The notes beneath the pieces were generated by a model. It did not search any database. It was not told where the DNA came from and worked only from the letters and a program-made list of their open reading frames with translations. DNA of 15,523 bases. Source: Temnopleurus reevesii (lineage: Eukaryota; Echinodermata; Echinoidea; Temnopleuroida; Temnopleuridae). Where the stretch lies: the NCBI GenBank assembly GCA_036244855.1, contig BQKZ01005525.1, positions 1 through 15,523 of the forward strand. Reading direction: 5' to 3'. The position numbers were made by a program, and so were the translations under genes. Below are positions 1 to 9,511 of the stretch, piece after piece (the first letter of the stretch is position 1; every line of letters begins with the position of its first letter).

Positions 1-264
1 CCTCCATCCTCATCCTTTGTGCATTCATCTTAACCCCAGAAGGAGGCTCTTAGCATCTTTGTATGGCTCACGCAGGCAGCATTGTGCCCCCGAATCCCGA
101 CAAGAATAGGCTGGTGTCAGGTTCAAGACAGGATAGTACAGAAGGAAAAGTGAACACTCCTGAACAACCATAGTTGGGGCGCTAGCACTATCACAAAGTC
201 TAGAATTGGCATGCTACTTCTCTGGTAAAAATTGACACAATTTTAATGCTCTATGTAACAAAAG
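1..264. other. Non-coding stretch, no recognised gene
   Basis: I see no gene here. The only notable feature is a 42-base segment at 133-174 that matches 1154-1195 at 32 of 42 positions by hand alignment, in the same orientation. This suggests an old duplicated or dispersed repeat. The rest reads as unique DNA. Confidence 0.5.
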
Positions 265-540
265 GGGAAGCTATTATTGTGGAGTGGTTCTGACCCTCAC
301 CTTCCAAACAGAGGGTCATAGGTTCAATTCCCATCCATGGGGTTAATTTCCTTCAGCAAAAAATTCATCCACACTGTGCTGCAATTAACCCAGGTGAGGT
401 GAATGGGTACCTGGCAGGAATATTTATTCCTTGAAATACCAAGTTTGTTGGTGTATGCAGGGTTAATCGAGGGTTATGATAATGCAAAACTGCTTTTGAG
501 TACTATGCAGAGTGCAGGCTTGATAAATTTTTGTTATAAT
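265..540 (+). mobile_element. tRNA-derived SINE, plus-strand copy
   Basis: This is a short interspersed element with a tRNA-like head. A Pol III B box, GGTTCAATTCC, lies at 321-331, and a degenerate A-box region around 278-290 contains GGAGTGGTTC. The body continues with words such as TTAATTTCCTTCAGCAA and GGTACCTGGCAGGAATAT. All of these recur in the same order, reverse-complemented, in the copy at about 2915-3190, which proves a dispersed repeat. The 3' part (about 445-525) aligns with the AGCGC-type tail of the other copy but is more diverged. It ends in a (TTGTTAT)-like and TTTTCATT-like simple tail reaching to about 590. The B box fits Pol III-transcribed SINEs mobilised by LINE machinery. 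Boundaries are approximate and I found no clear target-site duplication. Eroded A box and many substitutions suggest an inactive copy. Confidence 0.8.
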
Positions 541-721
541 TTTTGTTATCCTCATTTTCATTATTTTCATTCTCAAGATCATACTCTGTGGTGAATATAA
601 TGATTTTATATAGAATTATCCAGATTATTTGTAGAGCAATTAATATGCTCCAAATAATAATATGTAATAATTTATTTTCTTTAATTTTCTTCAAAGAGAT
701 AATTTTGTTTCACTTTGTTTT

Positions 722-855
722 ATTGTAAAGGCGATCCCAACACAAGCTATGCTTTCAGGGTACTTGCCTCCTTTATTTTTTTTTACTTGTGATGTTATTT
801 TGTATTGATTATGTATATGAAAAAGGAAATGAATTAATTCAATTCAATTCAATGA
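722..855 (+). mobile_element. LINE 3' end fragment with short-repeat tail
   Basis: The segment holds GGCGATCCCAACACAAGC, then GCTTTCAGGGTACTTGCCTC, a T-rich run, and finally GGAAATGAATTAATTC running into an (AATTC)n microsatellite at about 837-853. Truncated LINE copies usually keep only such a 3' UTR with a short tandem tail, because target-primed reverse transcription starts at the 3' end. No reverse transcriptase frame remains upstream. The tail resembles the one at about 9650-9680 (GAAATGAATGAATG), so the two may be related lineages. The family is not assigned. The call rests on the tail style and the lack of coding sequence, so it could also be the 3' end of a SINE. Confidence 0.5.
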
Positions 856-1267
856 AAAAAATTCAATGCTTCAAAGTCTTCATGCATTATTTGCCAATTC
901 TTGTAGTTATTTTCTGAATAAGTTTACATGGTACAAATCCAGCTCAAGTATTTCCTTTGACCATTTTATAGATTTCACCCAGGATGATAGTTTATGTTCC
1001 TAATCCTGATGTATGAAAGTGGCCTTTTGGCTTCAACCTTTTCTTATCACTCCCAGAATTTAAAGTTCACCATTTTGTAGAGCAAGGCCACTCTTCTGCA
1101 CGACAAGACCGCACAAATTGGGTGAAAAAATCTTGATATTGATTAAACTCGGAATAGTGAGGGAGGGAAAGTGAATGCTCTGGAACAACCAAAGTCTGAC
1201 TCACAATGTGTGAAAACACATTTCATACCTTGAGGCTTTATTGTACTGTAGTTGACTGGGAAAGTGT
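856..1267. other. Non-coding stretch with diverged repeat segment
   Basis: No gene is visible. The segment 1154-1195 is the partner of 133-174 (32 of 42 identical, same strand). Otherwise there are only short A- and T-runs. Confidence 0.5.
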
Positions 1268-1279
1268 GGGGGGGGGGGG
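1268..1279 (+). repeat. Poly(G) tract, G12
   Basis: Twelve consecutive G residues interrupt AT-rich DNA. Similar tracts occur at 5247-5257 (G11), 6436-6444 (G9), and as C16 at 11232-11247. They are simple homopolymers of the type that is length-variable and error-prone in sequencing. A single run cannot form a classical four-run quadruplex with loops, though it could in principle adopt G-rich structures. Confidence 0.9.
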
Positions 1280-2553
1280 TTACTTATAACTTTCATGACA
1301 TTAACAAGAAATTCATCTTCATCCCAGGCCTTTTCTTAAACTCCAGTGAGATATTGTAGGTCTTATATTCGAATCAATTTCTTGCAACCAAGCCCAAATA
1401 TCCCAGAAATCGAGGAAAATCTGTAGATTTTGGCTCCGCCGTCCAAGAACCTTCGCATGTGGTATTGTCATGGAAATTAGTGCTATGAAATCCGATACCC
1501 TTTCGCTTTGCTTGGCTTCAATTTGTCTTAATTGCTTAATTTTTTTCACCAATATGGACGATAAGAGGCTTAATTCAGGAATAATCTGAAAATTGAGAGG
1601 TTGGTATTGACAAAGAGAGACCGTCTTTGGTTTGCACTTGATATTTGTGAGTAACATGATCACTGTGCAACTGCAAATTATTATCACGAGGAAAAAAAAT
1701 CAAGAATGGTTTTGTGATTGAAGCTATTTTGATGGTTTTGTTTTGGAGTGCATGTAAAATGATTTGGGTTGCCCTCATCAACCAAATGACCAGTTTAAAA
1801 TGGCCCGACCTGAACTATTTTTTTTTCGCTTTTCACTTTTAAAAACTTGAGAAAATCACATTACAATTATAGATATGCTTGTTATACAAATCTGAGTCAT
1901 TTTAATAGAGATTTTCTTTAGCTTTTCACCCCCTTTTAAGTAATATTTTCTGTATGAAATGTTTTAACAAATAATGATAACAAAAAAACCTGTCCCTACC
2001 TATTCCCACCGACCAATGCTCCTTTCAAAAGAATAATGCAAGAAATATCTCTGGAACTCATGATGCTCTCTATTTCCAAATTAGTATACATGTGAGAAAT
2101 CTGCTGGAGATTGATCCCTAGCATCTATTGCAACAATTACTCTCCTAGAATGAATGCAGACAATACTAGCAAATCAGGACAATTGGTTACATGATTGTTG
2201 GATTTTCCTGACATATATTTACCGAAGAATGTGATACTCTAGCTTTAGAAGATTAAAACTAGGTCAATTTACAGTGCAGCGATTCTTGCAAGCTGCAATA
2301 ATGAGTTAGGTTAATTAGATTAGACATGGATTAATTAATGAGTTCAACCAAGTTTTAATAGTATCTGAAATGAGACGTCACATTTGATTTTCAATTAGTT
2401 TTCATATTTTCAACATATTCATGATTATACAATGTATTCATGTTTTTATTGAAAATTTCACCTTTAATAGTTTGCTCTTCCTCTATATGGTTAATCACAA
2501 TATTACAATTGTTTTTTTTTATTATACTTTAAAAAAAAATTCAAAACACCAGG
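1280..2553. other. AT-rich non-coding stretch
   Basis: I see no supportable gene. A 122-codon open frame exists on the minus strand (1687 down to 1319), but it has no motif that I recognise and no convincing splice or repeat context. The sequence at 2310-2345 is rich in TAAT/ATTA words (for example ATTAATTAATGAG), which are homeodomain core sites but are common by chance in AT-rich DNA. No TIR pair or tRNA-like box was found. Confidence 0.5.
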
Positions 2554-2801
2554 CCCAAATTCTGAAGACTGTGTTATCTTGTATGTTAGCAAAAATATGT
2601 TAATTGTCATAATTAGTAAAAATTACGACTCGCCATTGGCTAGTCTTGCGCGATGTATGCAGTGCTTGCATGAGGTTAAAAGAGATCTCTTTGCACCCAC
2701 CAATAAGAAATGCTTATTGCGCGCAATTAGTGTTTGCTCTGACAGTTAACATCGTTTTTGTCAATACAGTTCTAAGATAACACAGTTTCCAGAATTCTGC
2801 C
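2554..2801. mobile_element. Short inverted-repeat element (MITE), about 248 bp
   Basis: The ends are inverted copies of each other. The left reads CCCAAATTCTGAAGACTGTG then TTATCTT, and the reverse complement of the right reads GGGCAGAATTCTGGAAACTG then TGTTATCTT. That gives TIRs of roughly 28 bp with a few mismatches. The interior has no open frame and includes palindromic GC words (TTGCGCGATG, TTGCGCGCAATTA). The pentamer CCAGG lies just outside on both sides (2549-2553 and 2802-2806), which may be a target-site duplication, though part of it could belong to the TIR. The size and lack of coding sequence fit a non-autonomous DNA transposon. The superfamily cannot be assigned without a parent element. 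Confidence 0.78.
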
Positions 2802-2914
2802 CCAGGTAGATAAGGACTAATAATGATCAAAGATTAGGTTTCAACTGAAAATGGATTAAATCAAATATTTTTTTATATTGCGACCTTGTTAGCAAAATTT
2901 GCCACTCCTAAATA

Positions 2915-3190
2915 TGATATGATATACAGTGCACATATCCACTCTGCAGATTGTTCAAAGTGCTTTGCAACATTATCACCTTTGCTTTAGCCCAGCCTAC
3001 ATCAGCACACTTGGCATATGAAGGAATAAATATTCCTGCCAGGTACCATTTGCCTCACCTAGGTTGAGCGCAGCACAATGGGGATGAATTTCTTGCTGAA
3101 GGAAATTAATGTCATGGGTGGGATTCGAACCTACTGCCCTCTGATTGAAAGGCGAGAGTCAGAACCATTACAAGATGGCGCCTCAACTAT
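2915..3190 (-). mobile_element. tRNA-derived SINE, minus-strand copy
   Basis: Read on the minus strand, the head is at about 3187-3120 and has a perfect B box, GGTTCGAATCC (3121-3131), preceded by a tRNA-like arm containing GGTTCTGACTCTCGCC. The body repeats the words of the copy at 265-540 in the same order: TTAATTTCCTTCAGCAAG, TGTGCTGCGCTCAACC, GGTACCTGGCAGGAATAT. The 3' third contains GCAAAGCACTTTGAACAATC and CTGCAGAGTGGATATGTGCA and ends in a TGATATGATAT-like tail near 2915-2930. The paired GCAC...GTGC words are diverged forms of the GCGCT/AGCGC tail motif seen at about 4778-4815. The better B box suggests that this copy is less decayed than the plus-strand one. An intact tRNA is excluded because the A-box arm and acceptor stem are eroded. 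Confidence 0.82.
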
Positions 3191-4757
3191 TTTAGCCAAA
3201 GGTTTTTACTCATGAATATTTAGCAGGTTGGTGTCTATGTTGTGGGATGGCACAACAAGTTCTACATTGCCACACATTAAAAAAAATTATTGAAAAAAAA
3301 AAGTTATCTAATCAAGATCATGTGACCTATGTTATTACATTCTGATTGATGAAAAAAAATAAAGAATGCAAAAAAGAAGGAAATTAGCACTATCAAGATA
3401 TAGATGAAAATTGAATAAAGCGTTCACTGTCACTTTATCATTGCATAATGTTTCTTTGTAGGTGACATTTAACATATTTTAAGCACTTAAAGTTGATTTT
3501 GAAGCCTTATATTTTTACTGCTTAGTCTATGTACAGCATCAACCATTTAGAATCTGGCAGTTGAGAATTTTTAAAACGAAATCAATGTTTAATAATGTCT
3601 ATAATACGTCTTAGAAAGAAGAGGAAAGCTAAGACAAATACTGGCAAGTAGCCCCGGGAGACATGCAGATTTCAAAACACACAAATTTCTATGTCTCTGG
3701 CCGATTTCTACTTCATAAAGCTGCTTTAAAATTTCAACAAAAAAAACTCTCCATGAATGTCAGAATGTTATAGCCTTCCCTGGGAGATGAGACTTATTAT
3801 TTTCTAGTCCGTTGACTGCGGATATTTTCGCGCATCGTCTCCCCTTCGTAGCTCCGATTCATTCCTTGGGAAAGATTCATTCATGTGTTATGTGAATCAA
3901 TCGTACATGAAGGGATTGCGAGATTTCTAGTGAGTCTGGGCTGCATGGGGCCCACAAACCCAAACATTGTGAACTAGACACTGCAACCATCACTCAGAGT
4001 AGACAGAACAAAGGATTTGACTACTTTATTCAAGCTTTTCAAAAGATTCATACCCACTTGTAAGAGAAAAATAATTTCCCAATTTATCAAATGAATTGAT
4101 GTGACGCATGTTTTACATTTCTCCAAAGAAGAAAGAAGGAAGGGATTTCCTTTGTGTGTGTCTAGCTATTGTGAATGGAAGTTGTTTGCTTGTCCACATT
4201 GTCTGGACCATTCACAGGATCTCATTAGCGGCACATAAAGAGCCACTGCTCCTTTAAACTTTCCCCAATATAGCAGCATAAATTTAAAGCTGATGTGAAA
4301 ATCTTTTGTTTTGTCTGTTTGTTTTTGTTGTGTTTTTGTTTTTTGGTTGTCATTCCATCAGCCAAGATTTGAAGTCTTGTGATTCAATCTTTTTTTCCCA
4401 AATGTTGTGTACTTAATAGTTTTGCTAGTTTGATAGTGGCTTTAAGAGTTAGAGCTGTAGTTCAGAATTAATTTTAACAACTCATGATTCCAGACTTCAA
4501 ACATAAACCTCAAACCTCATCGCACTCTTTTCTTTCCTGGAGATGAACGTTAGGGACATATGTATCTCACTACCACTCAAATGGGAAGTCATTTATTTTA
4601 TTCCCAGTGTATTTAGGATTATAATTCTGTAGGACTCTGCAGATACACGTACACACCAAATCAATATTTTGATATACTTATATGTATTAAATGAATTCAG
4701 ATGCACATATATATAGGCTATATATTAAAGTTATTTTCATATCCCATTATAATACTG
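3191..4757. other. Largely unique non-coding DNA
   Basis: I see no gene in this stretch. It contains a T/G-rich simple tract at about 4303-4350 and a somewhat GC-richer patch at about 3790-3960. Positions 4129-4200 resemble the second half of one unit of the array at 6590-11155: TGTGAATGGAAGTTGTTTGC here against TGAATTGGAATTGTTTAC in the array, each followed by a GTCC word. This may be an isolated relic, but at low confidence. Confidence 0.45.
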
Positions 4758-4826
4758 ATAATAATTCAATTCTTCTAAAGCGCATAATATCATATGGATT
4801 CTCTATGCGCTGAACAATTACTGTGA
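4758..4826 (-). repeat. Solo SINE/LINE-type 3' tail (AGCGC...GCGCT motif)
   Basis: The stretch reads AATAATTCAATTCTTCTAAA then GCGCATAATAT, followed by TCTATGCGCTGAACAATTAC. It matches the layout of the 3' part of the minus-strand SINE at about 2930-2980 (GTGCACATATCC then AAAGTGCTTTGCAACATTAT), in the same orientation, but with better preserved GCGC words. No tRNA-like head is present within 250 bp on either side. It is therefore either a severely 5'-truncated SINE or the tail of the LINE whose 3' end the SINE shares. The preceding AAT-repeat-like bases fit the simple tail of such an element. Confidence 0.55.
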
Positions 4827-5696
4827 AATTTGAAAACGTCAATAGATATTTTAAACGATGATGGCCTTATAGAATGTTTTTAAATTGGTTAACTTTTATT
4901 CGAAATGATTCAGTCTAATTTGTTAAGTGCATTTCACCCGTTTGACCCGAAGATAGGTTATTGTTTAGTTGCTATGTTTTAAAGAATACTTTTGTTCAAT
5001 TGGAAAACTTTTTTTTCCCATTTCTTTAAATGGAGAATATAAATATATATACAAAACATGAAAAGTAAAACATGGATATGTTTGAAGTGAGTGAAAGAAG
5101 AAAGAACAGGTTGGATTTCACATGTTTACCATAATTTTGTTAATATGAGTGGAAAAGCAAAAACAAAAACAAAAATTGAAAGTTCATATCAGGCCGTTTC
5201 CAGAAGGTCGGTAGGTTGAGAAAAACCACCAAAAAAAATATCTCTTGGGGGGGGGGGTTTATTATCAGATAACATTCATTACGTGTAATGTAGTACAAAC
5301 CTCCAGGAATAAACTGCAAGCTACATTTACATTGTATAAGATATATATTCATCCTAATTTTTAGATTTTTTTTTTTTTAGAATTTTGTTGCTGAGGAATA
5401 CAGTATTTAGACTCCTGATGTTGACAGTTCTGACAGCAAAGGATAAAGTAGTCTACATTCTGTTTCAGACCCAAATTTAGGCAGTTTATTCTAGCTCTTA
5501 CTTTGAAAATTGTGTTTGGAGGTAGTATAGCAAGTCTTGTAGCCAATGCTTTATACCTATTCTGGTGCTTTATAAGAACTAATTAGTGTTTCTAAACTCC
5601 TTTGCAGTAAAAAAGAAAATGATCCATTATTTATAAGTCATTGAACGGAAAATATGGTTGGTTGCTCAATTAGTGCTACAGTATGAAAACTACATT
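4827..5696. other. AT-rich non-coding stretch
   Basis: No gene or TIR pair is visible. It contains an (AAAAAC)n-like run at about 5159-5176, a G11 tract at 5247-5257 and a T11-type run at about 5367-5379. Two short minus-strand open frames (61 and 70 codons) end in low-complexity residues and are not credible genes. Confidence 0.5.
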
Positions 5697-6243
5697 AAAA
5701 GAAGAGTCTATCCAAAAATAATATTTCTTCAACAGGAGCAGAAAAATCAGATGAACAGAGTAAAAGAGGCTTGAGGAAAATCGGACAACTTATGAGAAAG
5801 TTATGAGTGTTTAAAAATTTAGACAAATTGGCAACTGATGACGTCACAGGTGCACAACTGACTATATTCTTATCAATGTTATAAACTTTAATTTTACTCC
5901 AAAAATATGATTTCCTCAAAATTATAACCATAGGATATCTTCTTGATAGATATGTAGATCCCATATTTGCATATTTACAATTGTACAAACTTTGTATCTT
6001 TCTGTAGAAATGATGAAATTTGCACCATAAATGTAATGACAATCCTGGTTAGTTGTGCACCCATGATGTCATCAAATTGGCAACATGTCTGAAATTTTCA
6101 ATGATGTGCTCATTTTTTCAAATCTTTTAAAAACTTATAACTTATTTATTACTTGTCCGATTTTCTTCAAACTTTTCTTGTTCTGCTCTCCATTTCTTCT
6201 GCTTCTGTTAAAAAATTATCATTTTTGGGAAGACTCTCCTTTT
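5697..6243. mobile_element. Foldback element A with arms of about 165-195 bp
   Basis: Two long inverted arms flank a spacer of about 185 bp. The left arm (5697 to about 5862) begins AAAAGAAGAGTCTATCCAAA. The right arm (about 6048-6243), reverse-complemented, begins AAAAGGAGAGTCTTCCCAAA. Matching words continue through AACAGGAGCAGA/AACAGAAGCAGA, GAAAATCGGACAA, AAAGTTATGA/TAAGTTATAA, AATTGGCAAC/TGTTGCCAATTTGATG, and finally GGTGCACAACT near the inner ends. The arms have diverged, with indels, so the copy is old. There is no coding sequence. The left arm carries a perfect TGACGTCA at 5839-5846. No convincing target-site duplication was seen. A third copy of one arm lies at 12041-12220, which supports a mobile family. 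It could be a long-TIR MITE rather than a classical foldback. Confidence 0.85.
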
Positions 6244-6513
6244 GAAATGGGGTCAATCAGTGGAAAAAGTCTTCCATATCATTACTACATGTAGGAGATC
6301 TGAAAAAGAAGACTTTGGAGGCAAAGAAGAGCCTCTGAACCCTTCACAATGAGAGACATTTTCCAAGGATTCAGTAGAATTTATTATGATTTAATGTTTA
6401 AAATATTTTGGTCATTTTTCAGGGTCTTTTTTTTTGGGGGGGGGATGTCAATAAATTGCCTTTATTGGGTCTGCACGCACAGACTAGACAGGAAGAGTGG
6501 GAAGTAATTAGAA
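6244..6513. other. Short non-coding spacer
   Basis: No gene is visible. It contains a T-run followed by G9 at 6436-6444. The sequence reads as unique DNA between foldback element A and the receptor half-site cluster. Confidence 0.5.
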
Positions 6514-6563
6514 TGACCCTTGACCTCCGAGGATGGTCATGTGGTGACCTGATGTGACCTTGA
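6514..6563 (+). promoter_or_regulatory. Cluster of TGACC(T/C) nuclear-receptor half-sites
   Basis: Five half-sites fall within 50 bp: TGACCC (6514-6519), TGACCT (6521-6526), GGTCA (6535-6539), TGACCT (6545-6550) and TGACCT (6555-6560). The first two form an exact DR1 (TGACCCTTGACCT). The last two form an exact DR4 (TGACCT-GATG-TGACCT). The final one extends to TGACCTTGA (6555-6563), which is the reverse complement of TCAAGGTCA, the monomer site known for ERR and NR5A/FTZ-F1-type receptors. Whether it acts as an enhancer is inferred only. It lies just upstream of the tandem array, whose units also carry GGTCA/TGACC words, so it may be array-derived sequence. Confidence 0.4.
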
Positions 6564-6589
6564 ATTAGGACACCAGACAGCTGACATTC

Positions 6590-7326
6590 CGATGTTTGTT
6601 TGTCTGTTTGTTTATCAAGGTGACCTATGGGAAACGGTTTTTAGTAAATACATGTAGCTTCACTAGGAGACAACTTATATTTAATATTCATAATAGCTTT
6701 ATGAACTGAAAAGAAAGAATGCTTGAATAGGAGTCATTTACTTTTTCCAATTTCTTTGATCTTCTGCTCACATTAATTAGGTTCAAACTGAGAGCCCAAA
6801 CCTTAACGTTTCAAAAACTACCACAGATATGGAAGCTTATACATGCAGCGCAAAGGTGCATGAGTTTGTGCAACTCACCTCCTTGCCTTTTCAACCAAAT
6901 AAAGGCGCCTTGGTGAGTTATTCGCACTGAACATATGCTTTGGTATTTCTGATGTAGTTTCTGAATTATCGGTTTTATCGTGAAGACATGGCTCATTTCG
7001 ATATTTTTGTTTGCTGATCAAACCCATGGGAAACAGTTTCCATGTACATGTAGATAAATTCACTGTAACAATGAAGAATATGAGTAGTGGGCAAGAAAAG
7101 CAGCTTATATTCAAACCTTCCTAATGGCTTTATGGACCCTTCAGAAAGTATCTTCCCTTTTAACAATGGAACAGATGCAACACATCTTCAATATCTCCAT
7201 GGATAATAAGAGGGAAGTAAATTTCTGTTATATACCTTTGATATATATGAGTGGTTGAATTGGAACTGATACTTTGTCCAAATCCTTTATCCTTTCTTCT
7301 TACAGTTTCAAAGTTTGTTTGTTGGT
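6590..7326 (+). repeat. Array section 1 (about two units plus the start of a third)
   Basis: Unit one begins with a GTTT-repeat run (6594-6613) and TATCAAGGTGACCTATGGGA, then shows TTCACTAGGAG and TTTATGAACTG. It ends with GCTTGAATAGGAGTCATTTA at 6722-6741. About 200 bp (roughly 6785-6985) that I cannot align to other units follow and may be an unrecognised insertion. Unit two (about 6999-7300) is the most complete copy here: ACCCATGGGAAACAGTTTCC, AGATGCAACACATCTTCAAT, TTGAATTGGAACTGATACTT. The third starts at about 7306 and is cut by the insertion at 7327. Confidence 0.75.
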
Positions 7327-9103
7327 CAGTGAGGGACACTCGCTTAAAATGGAGATCTCCATTATCGGCGATGAATTACGTCATACGAGCCAGCGCGGCA
7401 GGGATACATAGCGCAGACGTGGGCATGGTGGGACGAAGCACGATAGTCTCAATGTCGTGCGTGCATATCGCTGCGCTACTCAATACTTAAAACCCGTCTG
7501 CGGCACATCAAGATTAGGTTTTGGCAAATTATTTTTTATCGTAGTCTAAACTAGGGTCTATTTTAAAGATTTTTACCGATGCATTTTAGATTCTACCGTA
7601 GGCGTTTTGAGAAAAGACACGATAAAAATGGATACTCTTTTCACTAACGTTTCCGCGAACGACTGCTAGGCTTGCTCTGGGCTGACTTGTAGTTGCAGTC
7701 ACTACGCTCGCTTCGCTCAACTTTGAGTAGTTTGATTGGGAATTTCGGACACGAACAAATCGTTTTCTTGCGTGTAGTTTCCGTACCGTATCATTCGTGA
7801 GCTTCGCCCTGGGCCCTGTTATTGCTTAATTTACCAAAATTTATATTCAATTTCATTTTACATATTTTACCCCATCCCACCTTGTCATTGTCACAATCAA
7901 TACGCCATGGGGTTACTAATGTTTCTTGTATGATATCTTTCGAGCGAGCAGGTAGAAAAATGGAAACAAAAACACAACGCTTACCTATTTTCCATGATAA
8001 TTGCGGAGCACGTGCAAGCGGATGATAGGCCTATAGATGCAAAGTTGATAAATATCTCAGACTGATACCCTCTATGGACTGATATATGCCTGTCCTCAAT
8101 GCTCAGTGTGTATATACACATAGGAGGATTTTATATTTGATGTATGCTGGTGGATGCAGCGTGTTGATAAAGATGTTACATAATTCGCTCTCTCCTATTT
8201 CTCCCTGCCAATCTAAGCCCCTGAAGCCGGCATTGTTCTATTACAGTATTAGGGTGATGTGAGATTTTTTTTCACAACTCCCCGGTTCTATCATAGAGAT
8301 ATACACGAAAGGTACTTGTTATTTTAGAGAGGGGAATGTGTTCATGGACTTAATAATGAGCTCTAAGACAATGGAGAATTAGTGATCATTGACAAATTCT
8401 TTGTGAATCCATTGAAGGGAAATTGGATTTAAGCTATTTATTTGATTGCCACAAAAATGGATAGATGAACGTTGCAGGCTTAACTGGCTTTTTAATGGAA
8501 TTTTGTTTGGAATCAAATTTACCTCATGAGGTGCATGCATGACACAAAAGCGGACGCGGATCTGGTGAGTAGGAAAAAGTTCCTTATATACACTTGAATT
8601 TCATAGAGTTCTACCCATTTCCCCATTGTCGGTTTGTTTCTCTCAAAGTGGTTTACATTTTACAATCTAAACATCCCAACTCCCTGGATAAACTATAGCG
8701 AAAATCTACTTCACCTATGTCGTTGGTAAACATAAATCTTTTTTTATATTGACATAACAAGTACATATCTTCTATATGATGTATCTATCTTTAAATATAT
8801 TGCTTTATGACTATTTATGTATTAAGTTTCATTTTTATTCAATTGTTTAATATACACCAATGCCAATTCAGCCTGCGCGAGGCCATGCGTGGAGATATGC
8901 ATCTGCTCAAATCGCACGCTGCATCGAACACCAATGTGTGTCAAATCAAGTTATAATTGCAAAACAACTGGTGTAGATCTAGTAAACCCGATGACCTCGC
9001 ACACGCGGCGGGCAGAAATTTGACCTCCGGCTGGTTTGGGGCACTCGATTGCGCAACATCTCCGCTTTGAACGATCTTCGAAAAAGGCCTTTTGACCTCA
9101 CTG
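7327..9103. mobile_element. 1.78-kb DNA element inserted in an array unit
   Basis: The ends are CAGTGAGG (7327-7334) and its inverse CCTCACTG (9096-9103). TTGGT lies directly outside both (7322-7326 and 9104-9108). If the ends are trimmed by one base, the duplication becomes the 7-mer GTTGGTC. Removing the element and one TTGGT restores GTTTGTTGGTCAAGGTGACC, which is exactly the word found at other array copies, so the insertion edges are well supported. The interior is unlike the array: GC-richer ends (7370-7480, 8870-9060), a perfect palindrome AATGGAGATCTCCATT (7348-7363), and no open frame over about 80 codons. It is therefore non-autonomous or decayed. The TIRs do not extend convincingly beyond about 8-10 bp. 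The duplication of 5 or 7 bp does not fit the 8-bp rule of hAT, despite the CAG start. Superfamily unassigned. Confidence 0.8.
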
Positions 9104-9105
9104 TT

Positions 9106-9118
9106 GGTCAAGGTGACC
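9106..9118. promoter_or_regulatory. GGTCA-AGG-TGACC palindrome (IR3)
   Basis: This is an exact five-base inverted repeat with a 3-base spacer. It is the core of the oestrogen-receptor-type element (AGGTCAnnnTGACCT) with both outer bases changed (T on the left, C on the right). It lies at the same place within the array unit as those at 9358-9370 and 9693-9705. Binding is not shown. The site directly abuts the right edge of the 1.78-kb element. Confidence 0.45.
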
Positions 9119-9357
9119 CATGGGAAACAGCTTCCATTTTAAAATACTATGTGTAGAAGGGACAAATGAATTGGACAAAGTAGACAGCTTCTATTAAAAA
9201 ATTCATGATAGCTTCATGAGTATCTTCCCTTGTAATCATAAAAAAGATGCAGCTCATCTTCAATATCTCAATGAGAATTAGTTTTTGGATTGGAATGGCT
9301 TACTGTATGTCCAAATCCTTTGGTCTACAATTAACAATTTCAATATGCTTGTTTGTT

Positions 9358-9370
9358 GGTCAAGTTGACC
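9358..9370. promoter_or_regulatory. GGTCA-AGT-TGACC palindrome (IR3)
   Basis: This is the second exact IR3 in the array. The spacer differs from its sister copies (AGT against AGG) while both half-sites are unchanged. That pattern could reflect constraint on the half-sites, but one site is far too little to show it. Confidence 0.45.
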
Positions 9371-9511
9371 ATTGGTAAACAGTTTCTATATAATAGCCTC
9401 ACTGTGAGCTGAAAGGACAAAGTAAACAATTTCATTCAAGCCGTAACAAGAACTTTATGAGCACATAAGAATTTATCTTCCCTTTTTATTCCTTGAAAAG
9501 ATGCATCACAG

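Noticed and set aside
1319..1687. Minus-strand open frame of 122 codons
   Set aside because: No family motif was recognised, the start is arbitrary, and there is no supporting splice or promoter context. Frames of this length are expected once or twice by chance in a window of this size.
2310..2345. Homeodomain binding cluster (several TAAT/ATTA cores)
   Set aside because: Such cores are frequent by chance in DNA this AT-rich, and nothing else marks the site.
3120..3187. Functional tRNA gene on the minus strand
   Set aside because: The B box is perfect but the A-box arm and acceptor stem are not, and the body is shared with another SINE copy.
6594..6613. GTTT-rich run as a separate microsatellite
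   Set aside because: It is the local form of the TTTGTTTGTTGG word at the start of each array unit, so it is treated as part of the array.
7327..9103. hAT transposon, from the CAG start
   Set aside because: hAT insertions make 8-bp duplications; here only 5 or 7 bp are duplicated, and no transposase frame is present.
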